From JAJFVC01 sp039698075 (lineage in GTDB: Bacteria > Planctomycetota > Planctomycetia > Pirellulales > Thermoguttaceae), in assembly GCA_039698075.1 (NCBI GenBank), contig JBDKTJ010000060.1, forward strand, positions 73,288 through 137,287: a DNA stretch of 64,000 nt, given 5' to 3'. The notes under the pieces were generated by a model. That model was not told where the DNA came from, searched no databases, and was given only the letters and a program-made list of their open reading frames with translations. Each line of letters begins with the position of its first letter. Position 1 is the first letter of the stretch. Position numbers and translations under genes: made by a program. Of the stretch, positions 8,238-16,299 are shown piece by piece.

Positions 8238-8765
8238 ATGAATCCTGATGCAGTCCTGATCCAAGTACCGTCGATTGACTTCCGCACGTTCATCGGCTTG
8301 ACCCACAAGGTTTTGGGCCGCAGCCCGGCTGTGGCGGCTGATGCGTCACGGCGGGAATTGTCTGACGCTGAGAAGTTTCTAAGTTGCCTTGCGTCCATGC
8401 GGGATGCGAAGGCCGGGGTCGGGTTGCCTCCATATTTATTGTCTCACGTCTCGTTCAGCGCCTTCATCGGCGCGGACGAGCGGGACATGCTCGACATCCT
8501 GCAATGCTGTGCAGGGATGCCGTTTGTAACGGTTGAAACGCCTGTGCGGGGCGTGCAGATCACCGTTGTGACCGGGACGCTGGCCCAATGGAGGGACGCC
8601 GTGGCCTCCGGCTGTCGCCGGGAGACCGAGCCGCCGGTGCGGGCCTGCTTCAACAAGTTGTATGGCCTGTTCACCGCGAGTGGCCTGAACGTCTGGGGTG
8701 ATTTCCAAACCCGACAAGCCCCGGACCAGACTTTCCTTCTTCTTGAAGACAAACGGGGAAAGTAG
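8238..8765 (+). CDS. unknown protein of the replication region
   Basis: A 175-residue protein starting MNPDAVLIQVPSIDF, placed directly after the hairpin-rich spacer and directly before promoter-motif copy 1, which begins at its stop codon. Segments such as LSDAEKFLSCLASM and YGLFTASGLNVWGDF suggest an alpha/beta fold. No motif recognised. The start is the only ATG that excludes the hairpins. Confidence 0.6.
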   Translation: MNPDAVLIQVPSIDFRTFIGLTHKVLGRSPAVAADASRRELSDAEKFLSCLASMRDAKAGVGLPPYLLSHVSFSAFIGADERDMLDILQCCAGMPFVTVETPVRGVQITVVTGTLAQWRDAVASGCRRETEPPVRACFNKLYGLFTASGLNVWGDFQTRQAPDQTFLLLEDKRGK

Positions 8766-8800
8766 CTCCAAAAACGGTCGTAGGGCTTGATTTCATTGTA
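8766..8800 (+). promoter_or_regulatory. operon-head motif copy 1
   Basis: CTCCAA starts at 8766 and TTGATTTCATTG at 8787, 21 bases later, followed by TAG. The helicase start codon is 28 bases beyond. It is one of eight copies with the same layout, proposed to be promoters of the element. Confidence 0.8.
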
Positions 8801-8825
8801 GCGGACTAGAACACGAGGACGCCTG

Positions 8826-10859
8826 ATGGCTATTGAACACGTCAAGTTTACCGTCCGCACGTCCAGCGGCACCCTGATCCGTAAGCCTCTCGTTTTGGAG
8901 CGGAAGGGTGGTCGCATCTACTTCTGGGACGAGCAGATGAAGAAATCCCCGTGGGGGTTCAAGGATGAGATCAAGAGCATGGCAGGCTCGCATTTCCACG
9001 GCTACGACGACGAAGGCGAGTATGCCAAGAAGATGGTGTGGTCAGTAGACGACTGCCAACGCAACAACTTCCAGCTTAGCTTCCTCATGGGCGAGGACGT
9101 GTATGCGTGGTTCGACCGTCCCGTCACAAGACACGAGTACCGTCCGCTATATCGCAACGGCGTGTTGCAAGAGTACATGCCGCATCAAGCGGATTTGTCG
9201 GACGGCGGCTTGACGTATCACTACCAGATTTTCGGTGCCGAAATGGGCACTGGCAAGACGCTTGCTGCGCAGATGGTGATGGAGAAGGCCGGCAAGCCAC
9301 TGTGGTGGTGGGTCGGGCCAAAGACCAGTTTGCCCAACATCAAACGCGAATTGAAGATGTGGGGTTTCCCGTTCCACGAGATACAAGTCGAGTTTATGAC
9401 CTACGAAGCGCTCGTCCGTGTGATGGATGAGTGGGACGGTTCACAACCCTTGCCGTTCGGGGTCATCTTCGACGAATCCAGCCGTTGCAAGAATTGCACG
9501 TCACAACGCTCACGGGCCGCCAACAAGCTGGCAGATTTGATCCGCGCGGCTTACGGGCTGCAAAACGGTTATGTGATCGAGATGAGCGGCACCCCGTCGC
9601 CGAAGAGTCCAGTGGATTGGTGGAGTCAATGCGAAATTGCGTGGCCAGGCTTCCTCAAGGAAGGCAGTCCGAAGGCGATGGAAGAACGGCTTGCGTTCAT
9701 GGTGGAACAGCAATACGACGCCGGCCCTTTCAAGAAGCGCATCAGTTGGCGTGACGACGAATCCAAATGCGAAGTGTGCGGTGAGTTGCGCGATGAGGGG
9801 CCGCATTCGTTAGCGGATTGCGACGACCCAGACGACTACCATCCATTCAAGGCCAGCAATAACGAAGTGTCCTACCTCTACGAGAGGTTGAAGGGCCTCG
9901 TCATCATCAAACACAAGAAAGATTGCTTGAAGCTGCCCGACAAACGGTATCGTCGCATCGTTTGCAAGCCGACACCAAGCGTCATGCGTGTCGCCCAGGC
10001 CATTGCAAATGCGGCCCCGAATGCGGTGACAGGCATGACCTTACTGCGGGAGTTGAGCGACGGTTTCCAGTACCGCGAGATTGAAGATGGCGTGTCACGA
10101 TGCACGCACTGCAAGGACGGCACGGTGGAAGAGTGGTCGGACCCGGATAACCCGGACAAGACCTATTCAGCCATCGACATGCTCGATCCTGCTCTCGTGG
10201 AGCGTCTGGTCAAGCAAGTTGTTCCCTGCCCCGTGTGTGGCGGCTCCCAGGAAGTCGCCAAGATCGTCCGCGTGGCCCGAGAGGTTCCTTGTCCGAAGGA
10301 AGCGGCGCTCAAGATGCTGCTCGAAGAGAACGAGGAGACGGGTCGGCTAGTTGTGTTCGCCGGGTTCACCGGCTCCGTGGATCGCGTCGTCAAGCTGTGT
10401 CTCCGCGAGAAGTGGGACGTGGTGCGATGCGACCAGGGCAATTTCCAGGTCTTCGCCGCCACAAGCGACAGCCACGAAGGACAGCTTGTGACAAGCGAGG
10501 AACCGTTGGACTACTGGGCCAACCTCAACGACCACTCCAAGGTCGCTTTCGTAGCGAACCCAGAGTCGGGCGGTATGTCGCTGACTCTCGTGGAAGCCCG
10601 CATGGCGGTCTACTGGTCCAATTCCTGGAAGCCCGAGTACCGCGTGCAGTCCGAGGATCGCATCCATCGAAAGGGCATGGACCTGAATCTCGGTTGCACG
10701 ATTGTTGACCTTATCCACTTGCCCAATGACGAACGTGTTCTGAACGTCCTGCGCGACAACCGCCGCATCGAACTGTTGACGATGGGCGAAGTCATGGCGG
10801 ACGTGAACTGGAACGACGTGAGTGACGACGGCGAAATGCTGATCGAGGAGGCTGCGTAA
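8826..10859 (+). CDS. SNF2/DEAD-like superfamily 2 helicase with zinc insertions
   Basis: The 677-residue SF2 helicase has Walker A GAEMGTGKTLAAQ near residue 142, motif II VIFDESSRCKN (DESS in place of DEAH), motif III MSGTPSP, and C-terminal motifs V-VI in SGGMSLTLVEA and QSEDRIHRKGM. CEVCGELRDEG...DCDD (about residue 316) and CTHCKDG...CPVCGG (427-470) look like two zinc modules inserted between and after the RecA lobes. It would remodel DNA or act in recombination and replication-fork restart. It is the first gene after motif copy 1. The QxxxRxxR box confirms a DNA translocase rather than an RNA helicase, by family knowledge. Confidence 0.85.
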   Translation: MAIEHVKFTVRTSSGTLIRKPLVLERKGGRIYFWDEQMKKSPWGFKDEIKSMAGSHFHGYDDEGEYAKKMVWSVDDCQRNNFQLSFLMGEDVYAWFDRPVTRHEYRPLYRNGVLQEYMPHQADLSDGGLTYHYQIFGAEMGTGKTLAAQMVMEKAGKPLWWWVGPKTSLPNIKRELKMWGFPFHEIQVEFMTYEALVRVMDEWDGSQPLPFGVIFDESSRCKNCTSQRSRAANKLADLIRAAYGLQNGYVIEMSGTPSPKSPVDWWSQCEIAWPGFLKEGSPKAMEERLAFMVEQQYDAGPFKKRISWRDDESKCEVCGELRDEGPHSLADCDDPDDYHPFKASNNEVSYLYERLKGLVIIKHKKDCLKLPDKRYRRIVCKPTPSVMRVAQAIANAAPNAVTGMTLLRELSDGFQYREIEDGVSRCTHCKDGTVEEWSDPDNPDKTYSAIDMLDPALVERLVKQVVPCPVCGGSQEVAKIVRVAREVPCPKEAALKMLLEENEETGRLVVFAGFTGSVDRVVKLCLREKWDVVRCDQGNFQVFAATSDSHEGQLVTSEEPLDYWANLNDHSKVAFVANPESGGMSLTLVEARMAVYWSNSWKPEYRVQSEDRIHRKGMDLNLGCTIVDLIHLPNDERVLNVLRDNRRIELLTMGEVMADVNWNDVSDDGEMLIEEAA

Positions 10860-11159
10860 GTGAACTTTCGAGTTGTCTTATACGCTGGCACCTGGAAACG
10901 ACGGCCGCCCACCGAGGCCGTATTGCGACAGTGCCTACGCTGGTTCTTCGGCACTGAACTGGGAAAGGTCAGGTTCGTGGAGTCCGACGAGGACATTGCG
11001 GTGGAGGCCAACTTTTCGGCCTTCCTTGAGGATGAAACGCATGGCGACATTGTGTGCGACGAACTGTGTGTGGATTTGCTGCGACGGATGGAGCCGGAGT
11101 TTGAGACGATGGTGGAAGTCGAAGTGCTCGACAACGACTGGTGTGTCTGCGGCGAGTGA
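10860..11159 (+). CDS. small unknown protein
   Basis: A 99-residue acidic protein from a GTG directly after the helicase stop (MNFRVVLYAGTWKRRPPTEA), ending DNDWCVCGE. The zero-base spacing implies translational coupling to the helicase. No family recognised. Confidence 0.6.
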   Translation: MNFRVVLYAGTWKRRPPTEAVLRQCLRWFFGTELGKVRFVESDEDIAVEANFSAFLEDETHGDIVCDELCVDLLRRMEPEFETMVEVEVLDNDWCVCGE

Positions 11160-11205
11160 ACCGCATGTAACAAGAAACGTGAAACAACCTTTGGAGTCCG
11201 CATCC

Positions 11206-12147
11206 ATGAAGTACCTTTTGCCCGTGTTGGTTGCCTTGTCACTTCTCTGCGTGCCGGCGTTCGCCGACACGATTCCCGAACAGTTGCAGCAGGTGAGCGT
11301 CACCATCAAAGCCGGCAACGCTCAAGGCTCGGGAAACATTGTCACTCGCAAGATTGGAGATGATACCGTCTCGTTCATCTGGACGGCGGCCCACGTTGTT
11401 GCGGACCTGCGGACAACGCGCACCATCATCACTTCTGCTGGTTCCACGAAAACACTGGTCGCATACAAGGACGCCGAGATCGTCCAGGAGCGTCAGCAAG
11501 ACGGCCGCCGGGTTGGTGAAGTGAAGTATGACTGCAAGATCGTCAAAGTCAGTGACGCCGACTACGGCGAAGATTTGTGCCTGATGATGGTTCGCTGCAA
11601 GAATGCCTACCCGCTCAGGACAAGCACGAAGTTCCACCTGGAAGCCGACTACATTCCGCCTATCGGCGTCGAATTGGCTCATTGCGGCAGCTTGCTCGGT
11701 CAGTTCGGAGCTAACAGCTATACCACGGGCGTTTTGAGCCAGACGGGTCGAACGCTCCCGATGAAGGGCGCAAACGTCAAGGTTTTCGATCAGGTTACGT
11801 CGGTCGCTTTCCCCGGTTCATCGGGCGGCGGCATGTACTTGAAGACCAACGGCGTCTACATCGGCATGTTGACGCAAGGCGTCCAGCGCCTCCAAGGCTT
11901 CAACTTCATCGTCCCGATCCGGCGCATCCATAAGTTCGCTAAGGACTCGAAGATCGAATGGGCATTGGACCCCGAAGCAACCATGCCGACGCTCGAAGAA
12001 GTCGAGAAGATTCCCGTCGAAGACGCTGCCGTCATCGGTGCTGGCCTCGGCGGCGAGAACATGGAGCCATGTAAGACGAAGACTGCAAAGGGCTTCGACT
12101 TCACCGGCGTCCGCAACTGGATGGACCTGTTCGGCATCAAGTTCTAA
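11206..12147 (+). CDS. secreted trypsin-like serine protease
   Basis: The 313-residue protein has a signal peptide (residues 1-20, cleavage predicted after VPAFA) and the trypsin-like triad: His63 in WTAAHVV, Asp near 123 in YGEDLCLMMV, and Ser206 in FPGSSGGG. The fold resembles HtrA/trypsin_2 without a PDZ domain. It would act outside the cytoplasm. TTTGGAG precedes the ATG. A secreted protease is unusual cargo for a phage-like element. Host-surface remodelling, defence against competitors or lysogenic conversion are possible and untested. Two other probable extracytoplasmic proteins, at 27708 and 46698, suggest a set. Confidence 0.85.
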   Translation: MKYLLPVLVALSLLCVPAFADTIPEQLQQVSVTIKAGNAQGSGNIVTRKIGDDTVSFIWTAAHVVADLRTTRTIITSAGSTKTLVAYKDAEIVQERQQDGRRVGEVKYDCKIVKVSDADYGEDLCLMMVRCKNAYPLRTSTKFHLEADYIPPIGVELAHCGSLLGQFGANSYTTGVLSQTGRTLPMKGANVKVFDQVTSVAFPGSSGGGMYLKTNGVYIGMLTQGVQRLQGFNFIVPIRRIHKFAKDSKIEWALDPEATMPTLEEVEKIPVEDAAVIGAGLGGENMEPCKTKTAKGFDFTGVRNWMDLFGIKF

Positions 12148-12168
12148 GTCCGGTCTGTTGATTCATCG
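12142..12168 (+). promoter_or_regulatory. degenerate operon-head motif
   Basis: TTCTAA at 12142 followed by TCCGG, then TTGATTCATCG at 12158, looks like a shortened copy of the operon-head motif: 16 rather than 21 bases between halves and one T lost in the core. It precedes the HTH-phosphatase gene. It may be decayed or coincidental. Confidence 0.3.
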
Positions 12169-12251
12169 TGTCCGACGGCCCACGGGGCAGGGGTCATCCG
12201 GCTTCTTCTCTTCATTCAACAATCAACCGGCGAGGGCGGTACGGAGTAAAG

Positions 12252-13571
12252 ATGAGATTGTCAAAACAGAAAGTGGCGAAGATCAAGGAAGCCATCGCCG
12301 AAGGCAAACTGACGCAACCTGCGATAGGCAAGAAGTTTAAGGTCAGTCGCTCCGTTGTATCGGATATTGCGACGGAACGAATCCATAAGGATGTGCCGTG
12401 GCCGGAAGGGACCGAACCGAAGCCCAAGCGGGCCGGTGGTCAACATAAGCCAATCGAGGACTATGACCCGACCAACGACCGTATCTTCCAGTTGGAAGCG
12501 GAGATCGTCCACTTGACGGAAGAACGTAACCGCGAACGGCAGAAGGTCAAAGCGAGCGCGAAGATCGCGGGCCTGTTTCGTGCCGTCACGGCGGAAATGG
12601 AGCAACGCATCAAGCCGTTTGCGGCTCTGCCGCCGGCTGTCGAGTTCCGACGCAAGGCGCAGATCGTTGAGCATTGCGTCATGCACCTGTCGGACGGCCA
12701 CCACGATCAAGTCATTCGGCCGGAGGAAGTCGGTGGTCTGGAAGAGTACAACTTCCCCGTTTCGTGTTGCCGTGCTGAGCGGTACGTCAACACGGTTGTC
12801 GAATGGACGCAAGACACCCTGGCCCCGAAGTTCTACTTCCCGGTGCTGTGGGTCTTGGCTTACGGTGACTTCACGAGTGGAGAAATCCATAAAGCGTGCG
12901 AGCGGTCGTACTACCGCAACCAGTTCAAAAATTGCCTTGCTATCGGCCAACTGCACGCCCTGATGTACCGCGACTTGGCGGCTCACTTCGAGCAAGTCAA
13001 TGTCTTGTATCTCGCAGGCAATCACGGCCGTCGCTCCCCGAAGAAAGACTACCTCGGAGCCAACGACAACTGGGACTACCTCGTTGGCGAGATTGCACGG
13101 CTGCATTGCCGTGAGATCGAGAACGTCAACTTCACGATCCCCGATGCGTGGTCTGCGAATGTCAATATCAATGGTGTTGGCTTCAACATCAGCCACGGCG
13201 ACGACGTGAAAAGCAACCTGGGCATCCCGTGGTACGGGATGGTTCGCCGGCAAAAGGGCCTCATCGCCCTGGGTGCGGCGGCTGGTGCCCAGCGCTGCCG
13301 GTACTTCTGCGTCGGCCACCACCACGCCGCAAGTACCTTGTCCGACGTGGACGGCGAACTGCTGGTCAACGGCAGTTGGGTCGGAACTGATCCATTCGCC
13401 TTCAACGCTTTGTCGGGCTACCGGGAACCCGTGCAGTGGTTGCACGGCGTCAACCCGAAACACGGCATCACTTGGCGGATGAACGTCAAGATGCGCAGCG
13501 ACGACGAGAAGGACGGCCCACAACGCTACCTGATCGACGGCGGCCGTGACATTGGACCATTGCGGACGTAA
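12252..13571 (+). CDS. HTH domain fused to calcineurin-like metallophosphatase
   Basis: In this 439-residue protein, residues 1-45 form a helix-turn-helix (KIKEAIAEGKLTQPAIGKKF then VSRSVVSDIATER), residues about 80-110 a likely coiled coil, and the rest a metallophosphatase: MHLSDGHHD, YGDFTSG, LAGNHGRRSPK, ISHGDDV and CVGHHHAA supply the metal ligands. The HTH opening recalls Hin-type resolvase or phage small-terminase domains. Calcineurin-like proteins in phages act as nucleases or phosphodiesterases. A DNA-targeted phosphodiesterase is the simplest reading. GGAG precedes the ATG at 12252. Confidence 0.82.
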   Translation: MRLSKQKVAKIKEAIAEGKLTQPAIGKKFKVSRSVVSDIATERIHKDVPWPEGTEPKPKRAGGQHKPIEDYDPTNDRIFQLEAEIVHLTEERNRERQKVKASAKIAGLFRAVTAEMEQRIKPFAALPPAVEFRRKAQIVEHCVMHLSDGHHDQVIRPEEVGGLEEYNFPVSCCRAERYVNTVVEWTQDTLAPKFYFPVLWVLAYGDFTSGEIHKACERSYYRNQFKNCLAIGQLHALMYRDLAAHFEQVNVLYLAGNHGRRSPKKDYLGANDNWDYLVGEIARLHCREIENVNFTIPDAWSANVNINGVGFNISHGDDVKSNLGIPWYGMVRRQKGLIALGAAAGAQRCRYFCVGHHHAASTLSDVDGELLVNGSWVGTDPFAFNALSGYREPVQWLHGVNPKHGITWRMNVKMRSDDEKDGPQRYLIDGGRDIGPLRT

Positions 13572-13611
13572 AGCGCGGTCAATCACTTCTTCGACCTTGC
13601 GAGGAATACCC

Positions 13612-13749
13612 ATGAAAAGTCGGTACGGACTGATGGGCGTGAGCGACAACGGAACCTTGTGGACCACGAGCGGACGCAGACTGTGCCGCCTGCCCTTGCG
13701 GCTCGCCGGCCTCGTGCAGCGTGTGCAGCATTGGTTTGCCTGCCGCTAG
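13612..13749 (+). CDS. small basic protein, unknown
   Basis: A 45-residue protein (MKSRYGLMGVSDNGTLWTTS) with a basic, amphipathic C-terminal half. GAGGA precedes the ATG in the recurring leader TGCGAGGA. No family recognised. Confidence 0.45.
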   Translation: MKSRYGLMGVSDNGTLWTTSGRRLCRLPLRLAGLVQRVQHWFACR

Positions 13750-13764
13750 ACCTGCGAGGAGCCT

Positions 13765-13965
13765 ATGACGACTTGCACGATTGAACATTGGCGTGACGGA
13801 GATCGCATCGAAGTATGGCCCGTCACGCGGGACATGATACAGAAAGACGATGGCATGGCCCGCATCGTCTTCCCCGCCGGGCAGATTACGCTGGCGAGTT
13901 TTGACGAGTTGCATTTCTGCATCTCGGACGGGCTGGACGTTCTCAGCGAGGTACAACGACGTTGA
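13765..13965 (+). CDS. small unknown protein
   Basis: 66 residues (MTTCTIEHWRDGDRIEVWPV), preceded by the leader CCTGCGAGGAG. Mainly beta in composition. It ends in TTGA overlap with the next gene. Confidence 0.55.
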   Translation: MTTCTIEHWRDGDRIEVWPVTRDMIQKDDGMARIVFPAGQITLASFDELHFCISDGLDVLSEVQRR

Positions 13966-14195
13966 AACATCGAGCACTTTTCATAGGTGGTCCCCTCGAC
14001 GGGCAAGAGCGCGTCTTGCAGGTGCCGGCGTCCGAGATCAAGGTCTCGACCCGTCTCACAACAACGCTTTATCGCCGCCTCTTTGCTTTCAATGAGCCAC
14101 ATGAGTTCGTCTACTCGGTGTGGGATGTCGCTGAAACCTTGAATTATCTATGGACCCACTACGCGAGACGGAAACATGCCCCGCACGTTGCCTGA
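13962..14195 (+). CDS. small phage-type protein with GGPLDG motif
   Basis: 77 residues from TTG, overlapping the previous stop. LFIGGPLDGQERVL near the N-terminus followed by a Tyr-rich strand is a pattern I know from many uncharacterised phage proteins. Function unknown. Confidence 0.6.
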   Translation: MKHRALFIGGPLDGQERVLQVPASEIKVSTRLTTTLYRRLFAFNEPHEFVYSVWDVAETLNYLWTHYARRKHAPHVA

Positions 14196-14520
14196 ATACT
14201 ACGACTTCGTACAAGCCCTCGCCCATTCGGAACCGTGGACGCCGGACGTTATCGACATCCGGCTCGTTCACCGGCGAAGCGGCTTCAAGAACGCGGTCTG
14301 CAAAGAGATTGTGTTCGAGGAAATCACTGACGGCGCGTACTACGGCCCGAGTTTTCGTCTCTTCGAGCAGGAGGCTCAGGAGTTGATGGACGCACTGTGG
14401 AACTGCGGGGTACGGCCGACGCTGGGCAAGAGCAGCATTGGGCAAGTGGATGCCGTCGAGAAACATCTGGCCGACATGCGGGCGATTGCCTTCGCCACCT
14501 TGGAGATCAAACAACCATGA
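14176..14520 (+). CDS. unknown phage-type protein
   Basis: 114 residues (MPRTLPEYYDFVQALAHSEP). An alpha/beta protein with FRLFEQEAQELMDALWNCGVRP, a segment common in small phage proteins of unknown role. It overlaps both neighbours by a few bases. Confidence 0.65.
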   Translation: MPRTLPEYYDFVQALAHSEPWTPDVIDIRLVHRRSGFKNAVCKEIVFEEITDGAYYGPSFRLFEQEAQELMDALWNCGVRPTLGKSSIGQVDAVEKHLADMRAIAFATLEIKQP

Positions 14521-14804
14521 AGCGACTGCTTTGGTATCTAATGCAAGTGCTGCCGCTCGCCTATCGGTCGTATTACGCCGACCGGAACGGCATTCACTTT
14601 GTCGTGTGGCGGATGTGGTTCGGCCGCTGCTTTTCGGTCACGGATGTCATCCTTGACCCGTTCTCGAACCGCGATAACCCCAGTGTCGCACGGCTGATGG
14701 AATACCTCCTCGGCTGCGACAACTGCCCGAATCGTGAGACGTGCTCGGAGAGCAAGTTCGATTCGTTGGATGTGGAGGAAGGCCAGGAAGGTGCGAACGA
14801 GTAA
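14517..14804 (+). CDS. unknown phage-type protein
   Basis: 95 residues starting MKRLLWYLMQVLPLAYRSYY, with RFxVWRMWFGR-like core and CDNCPNRETC near the C-terminus, a possible metal site. Starts in ATGA overlap. Similar openings occur in other phage proteins known only as hypothetical. Confidence 0.6.
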   Translation: MKRLLWYLMQVLPLAYRSYYADRNGIHFVVWRMWFGRCFSVTDVILDPFSNRDNPSVARLMEYLLGCDNCPNRETCSESKFDSLDVEEGQEGANE

Positions 14805-14842
14805 CTTGAAACCTGCAACCCTGTTCTGCGAGGAGAGTACCA

Positions 14843-15100
14843 ATGGCTGACATGTTGTATCCGCAGCCCGAGGACCGTGGCGACGAGTGGGACGAAGAAG
14901 ACGACGATCTCGACGAAGACGAGTACGACGACGAGTTTGAGGAAGACGATCTCGAAGACGACCTCGATGACGACGACTTCGACTGGGAAGACGACGATGA
15001 GGACTACGACGACGAGTACGACGAAGACGATGACGACTTCGAGGACGAGTTCGACGATGACTTCGAGGATGACGATGACGACTCCTCGGCGAACGCATAA
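14843..15100 (+). CDS. poly-Asp/Glu protein (possible DNA mimic)
   Basis: In this 85-residue protein residues 14 to 80 are almost solely Asp and Glu with spaced Phe, Tyr, Trp and Leu, for example DDDDFEDEFDDDFEDDD. The leader TCTGCGAGGAG is a good ribosome site, so the ORF is expressed rather than a chance repeat. Extreme acidity with periodic aromatics fits a DNA-mimic or a histone/polymerase decoy as seen in phage anti-restriction proteins. It could also be a disordered chaperone-like protein. Low-complexity GA-rich coding makes replication-slippage polymorphism likely. Confidence 0.7.
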   Translation: MADMLYPQPEDRGDEWDEEDDDLDEDEYDDEFEEDDLEDDLDDDDFDWEDDDEDYDDEYDEDDDDFEDEFDDDFEDDDDDSSANA

Positions 15101-15136
15101 AGGCTTAGCTGATCGCCCATGCGGCGAAACAGTCCC

Positions 15137-15168
15137 CTCACCGTGGTCCTAGACCGGGCGACGGTGAG
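15137..15168 (+). terminator. hairpin before the tRNA cluster
   Basis: An 8-bp inverted repeat (15137-15144 and 15161-15168) with an inner GGTC/GACC pair ends the operon carrying the acidic protein and precedes tRNA-Asn by seven bases. No T-run is present. It may act in processing of the tRNA precursor instead. Confidence 0.5.
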
Positions 15169-15175
15169 AGCCGTT

Positions 15176-15249
15176 CTGCGAGATAGCTCAACGGTAGAGC
15201 AGCGCCCTGTTAAGGCGAGGGTTGGAGGTTCGAGTCCTCCTCTTGCAGC
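15176..15249 (+). tRNA. tRNA-Asn (GTT)
   Basis: A cloverleaf is visible: acceptor CTGCGAG/CTTGCAG, anticodon loop CTGTTAA, T-loop TTCGAGT. No CCA is encoded. First of a four-tRNA cluster. Confidence 0.9.
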
Positions 15250-15251
15250 TT

Positions 15252-15324
15252 GCGGGATGGAGCAGTTGGTTAGCTTACGATGCTCATAACCTCGTGGTCG
15301 TGGGTTCGAGTCCCACTCCCGCCA
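15252..15324 (+). tRNA. tRNA-Met or tRNA-Ile2 (CAT)
   Basis: Acceptor GCGGGA pairs with TCCCGC; the anticodon loop contains CTCATAA; T-loop TTCGAGT. CAT may read Met, or Ile if lysidine-modified. Sequence alone does not decide. Confidence 0.88.
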
Positions 15325-15329
15325 CTTCT

Positions 15330-15416
15330 GGAAGGGAGCCGGATATTGGTTAGCCGGGACGGTTTGCTAAACCGTTGCTTTTAACAGAGCGGCGGGTTCG
15401 ATTCCCGCCCCTTCCG
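15330..15416 (+). tRNA. tRNA-Ser (GCT)
   Basis: Acceptor GGAAGGG/CCCTTCC, anticodon loop TTGCTAA, and a long variable arm between about 15372 and 15392 mark a class II serine tRNA. Confidence 0.9.
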
Positions 15417-15419
15417 CTC

Positions 15420-15492
15420 GCCAGCGTAGCTCAGTTGGCAGAGCCGGAGATTTGTAATCCCCAGGTCGTGAGTTCGAGTCTCACTGCTGGCT
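15420..15492 (+). tRNA. tRNA-Thr (TGT)
   Basis: Acceptor GCCAGCG/TGCTGGC, anticodon loop TTTGTAA, T-loop TTCGAGT. It ends fifteen bases before the phosphatase gene. Confidence 0.92.
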
Positions 15493-15507
15493 TTTTGGAG
15501 AATTGCT

Positions 15508-16299
15508 ATGAGAAACATCTATCAAATCAGCGACCTTCACATTGGCGATGGCGGCTCAAGGGACAACTTCGCGGTCAACGGCCATCGCAAGGACTTCAAC
15601 GAGTTCCTTGACATGGTGGAGGACAACAGCGGTTTGCTCGTGGTTACGGGCGACTTATTCGAGTTGTGGCAGTCGAATATCAGCAAGGTGCTTACATCAA
15701 ACGAAGCCTTGCTGGACCGGCTGCACGCGATGGGTGCCGTCTACATCCTCGGCAACCACGACTCCGACTTGAACTACTTCACGGGCAAGACGAAGTGGTT
15801 GAGTCACCCATTCTTTCAGAATATGCGTCAGGAGTTGGCGCTGAACATCAACGGGCAAATCTACTACTTCATCCACGGGCACCAGGCAGATCAGTATTGC
15901 TGTGGCGATACGCCGGGCTTTGGCCGCATCACGGCCATCTGGTCCGGGCTGGCCGAAGACAAGAACGGCAGCCCGATAGTTGACAAGTACCGAACCGTGG
16001 AAGATCGCACCGTCGGCCGGCTCGAACGCATTAGCAGCTTTTTCTCACGGCTGATGGGCAAGCCTGATCGCTTCACTGTCATCAATCGCGGTCTCGCGGC
16101 GTTCCTGCGAATGGGTGCCGACAAAGTGTTTTGTGGGCACACGCATTTCGCAGGCCATATCGGTGACTGGCACTACAACTCGGGCACTTGGGCCGAGACA
16201 ACCAATAGCTTTGTGCTCATCAATCAATACGGCACGGTCGGCGTCTTCGACTGGGCGAATGGCCAGGCCACACCGAACGATAAGGTGTTACCCACATAA
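15508..16299 (+). CDS. calcineurin-like metallophosphoesterase
   Basis: In this 263-residue protein metal ligands are visible in order: SDLHIGDG, VTGDLFELW, LGNHDSD, FIHGHQAD and CGHTHFAG. The order and the LxGNHD/HGHQxD spacing resemble LpxH-type UDP-diacylglucosamine pyrophosphatases and phage phosphatases. A lipid A role is improbable in a phage-like element; a nucleic acid or nucleotide substrate is equally likely. It lies straight after the tRNAs and is coupled to the second ParB-like gene (stop and start share a base). Confidence 0.85.
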   Translation: MRNIYQISDLHIGDGGSRDNFAVNGHRKDFNEFLDMVEDNSGLLVVTGDLFELWQSNISKVLTSNEALLDRLHAMGAVYILGNHDSDLNYFTGKTKWLSHPFFQNMRQELALNINGQIYYFIHGHQADQYCCGDTPGFGRITAIWSGLAEDKNGSPIVDKYRTVEDRTVGRLERISSFFSRLMGKPDRFTVINRGLAAFLRMGADKVFCGHTHFAGHIGDWHYNSGTWAETTNSFVLINQYGTVGVFDWANGQATPNDKVLPT

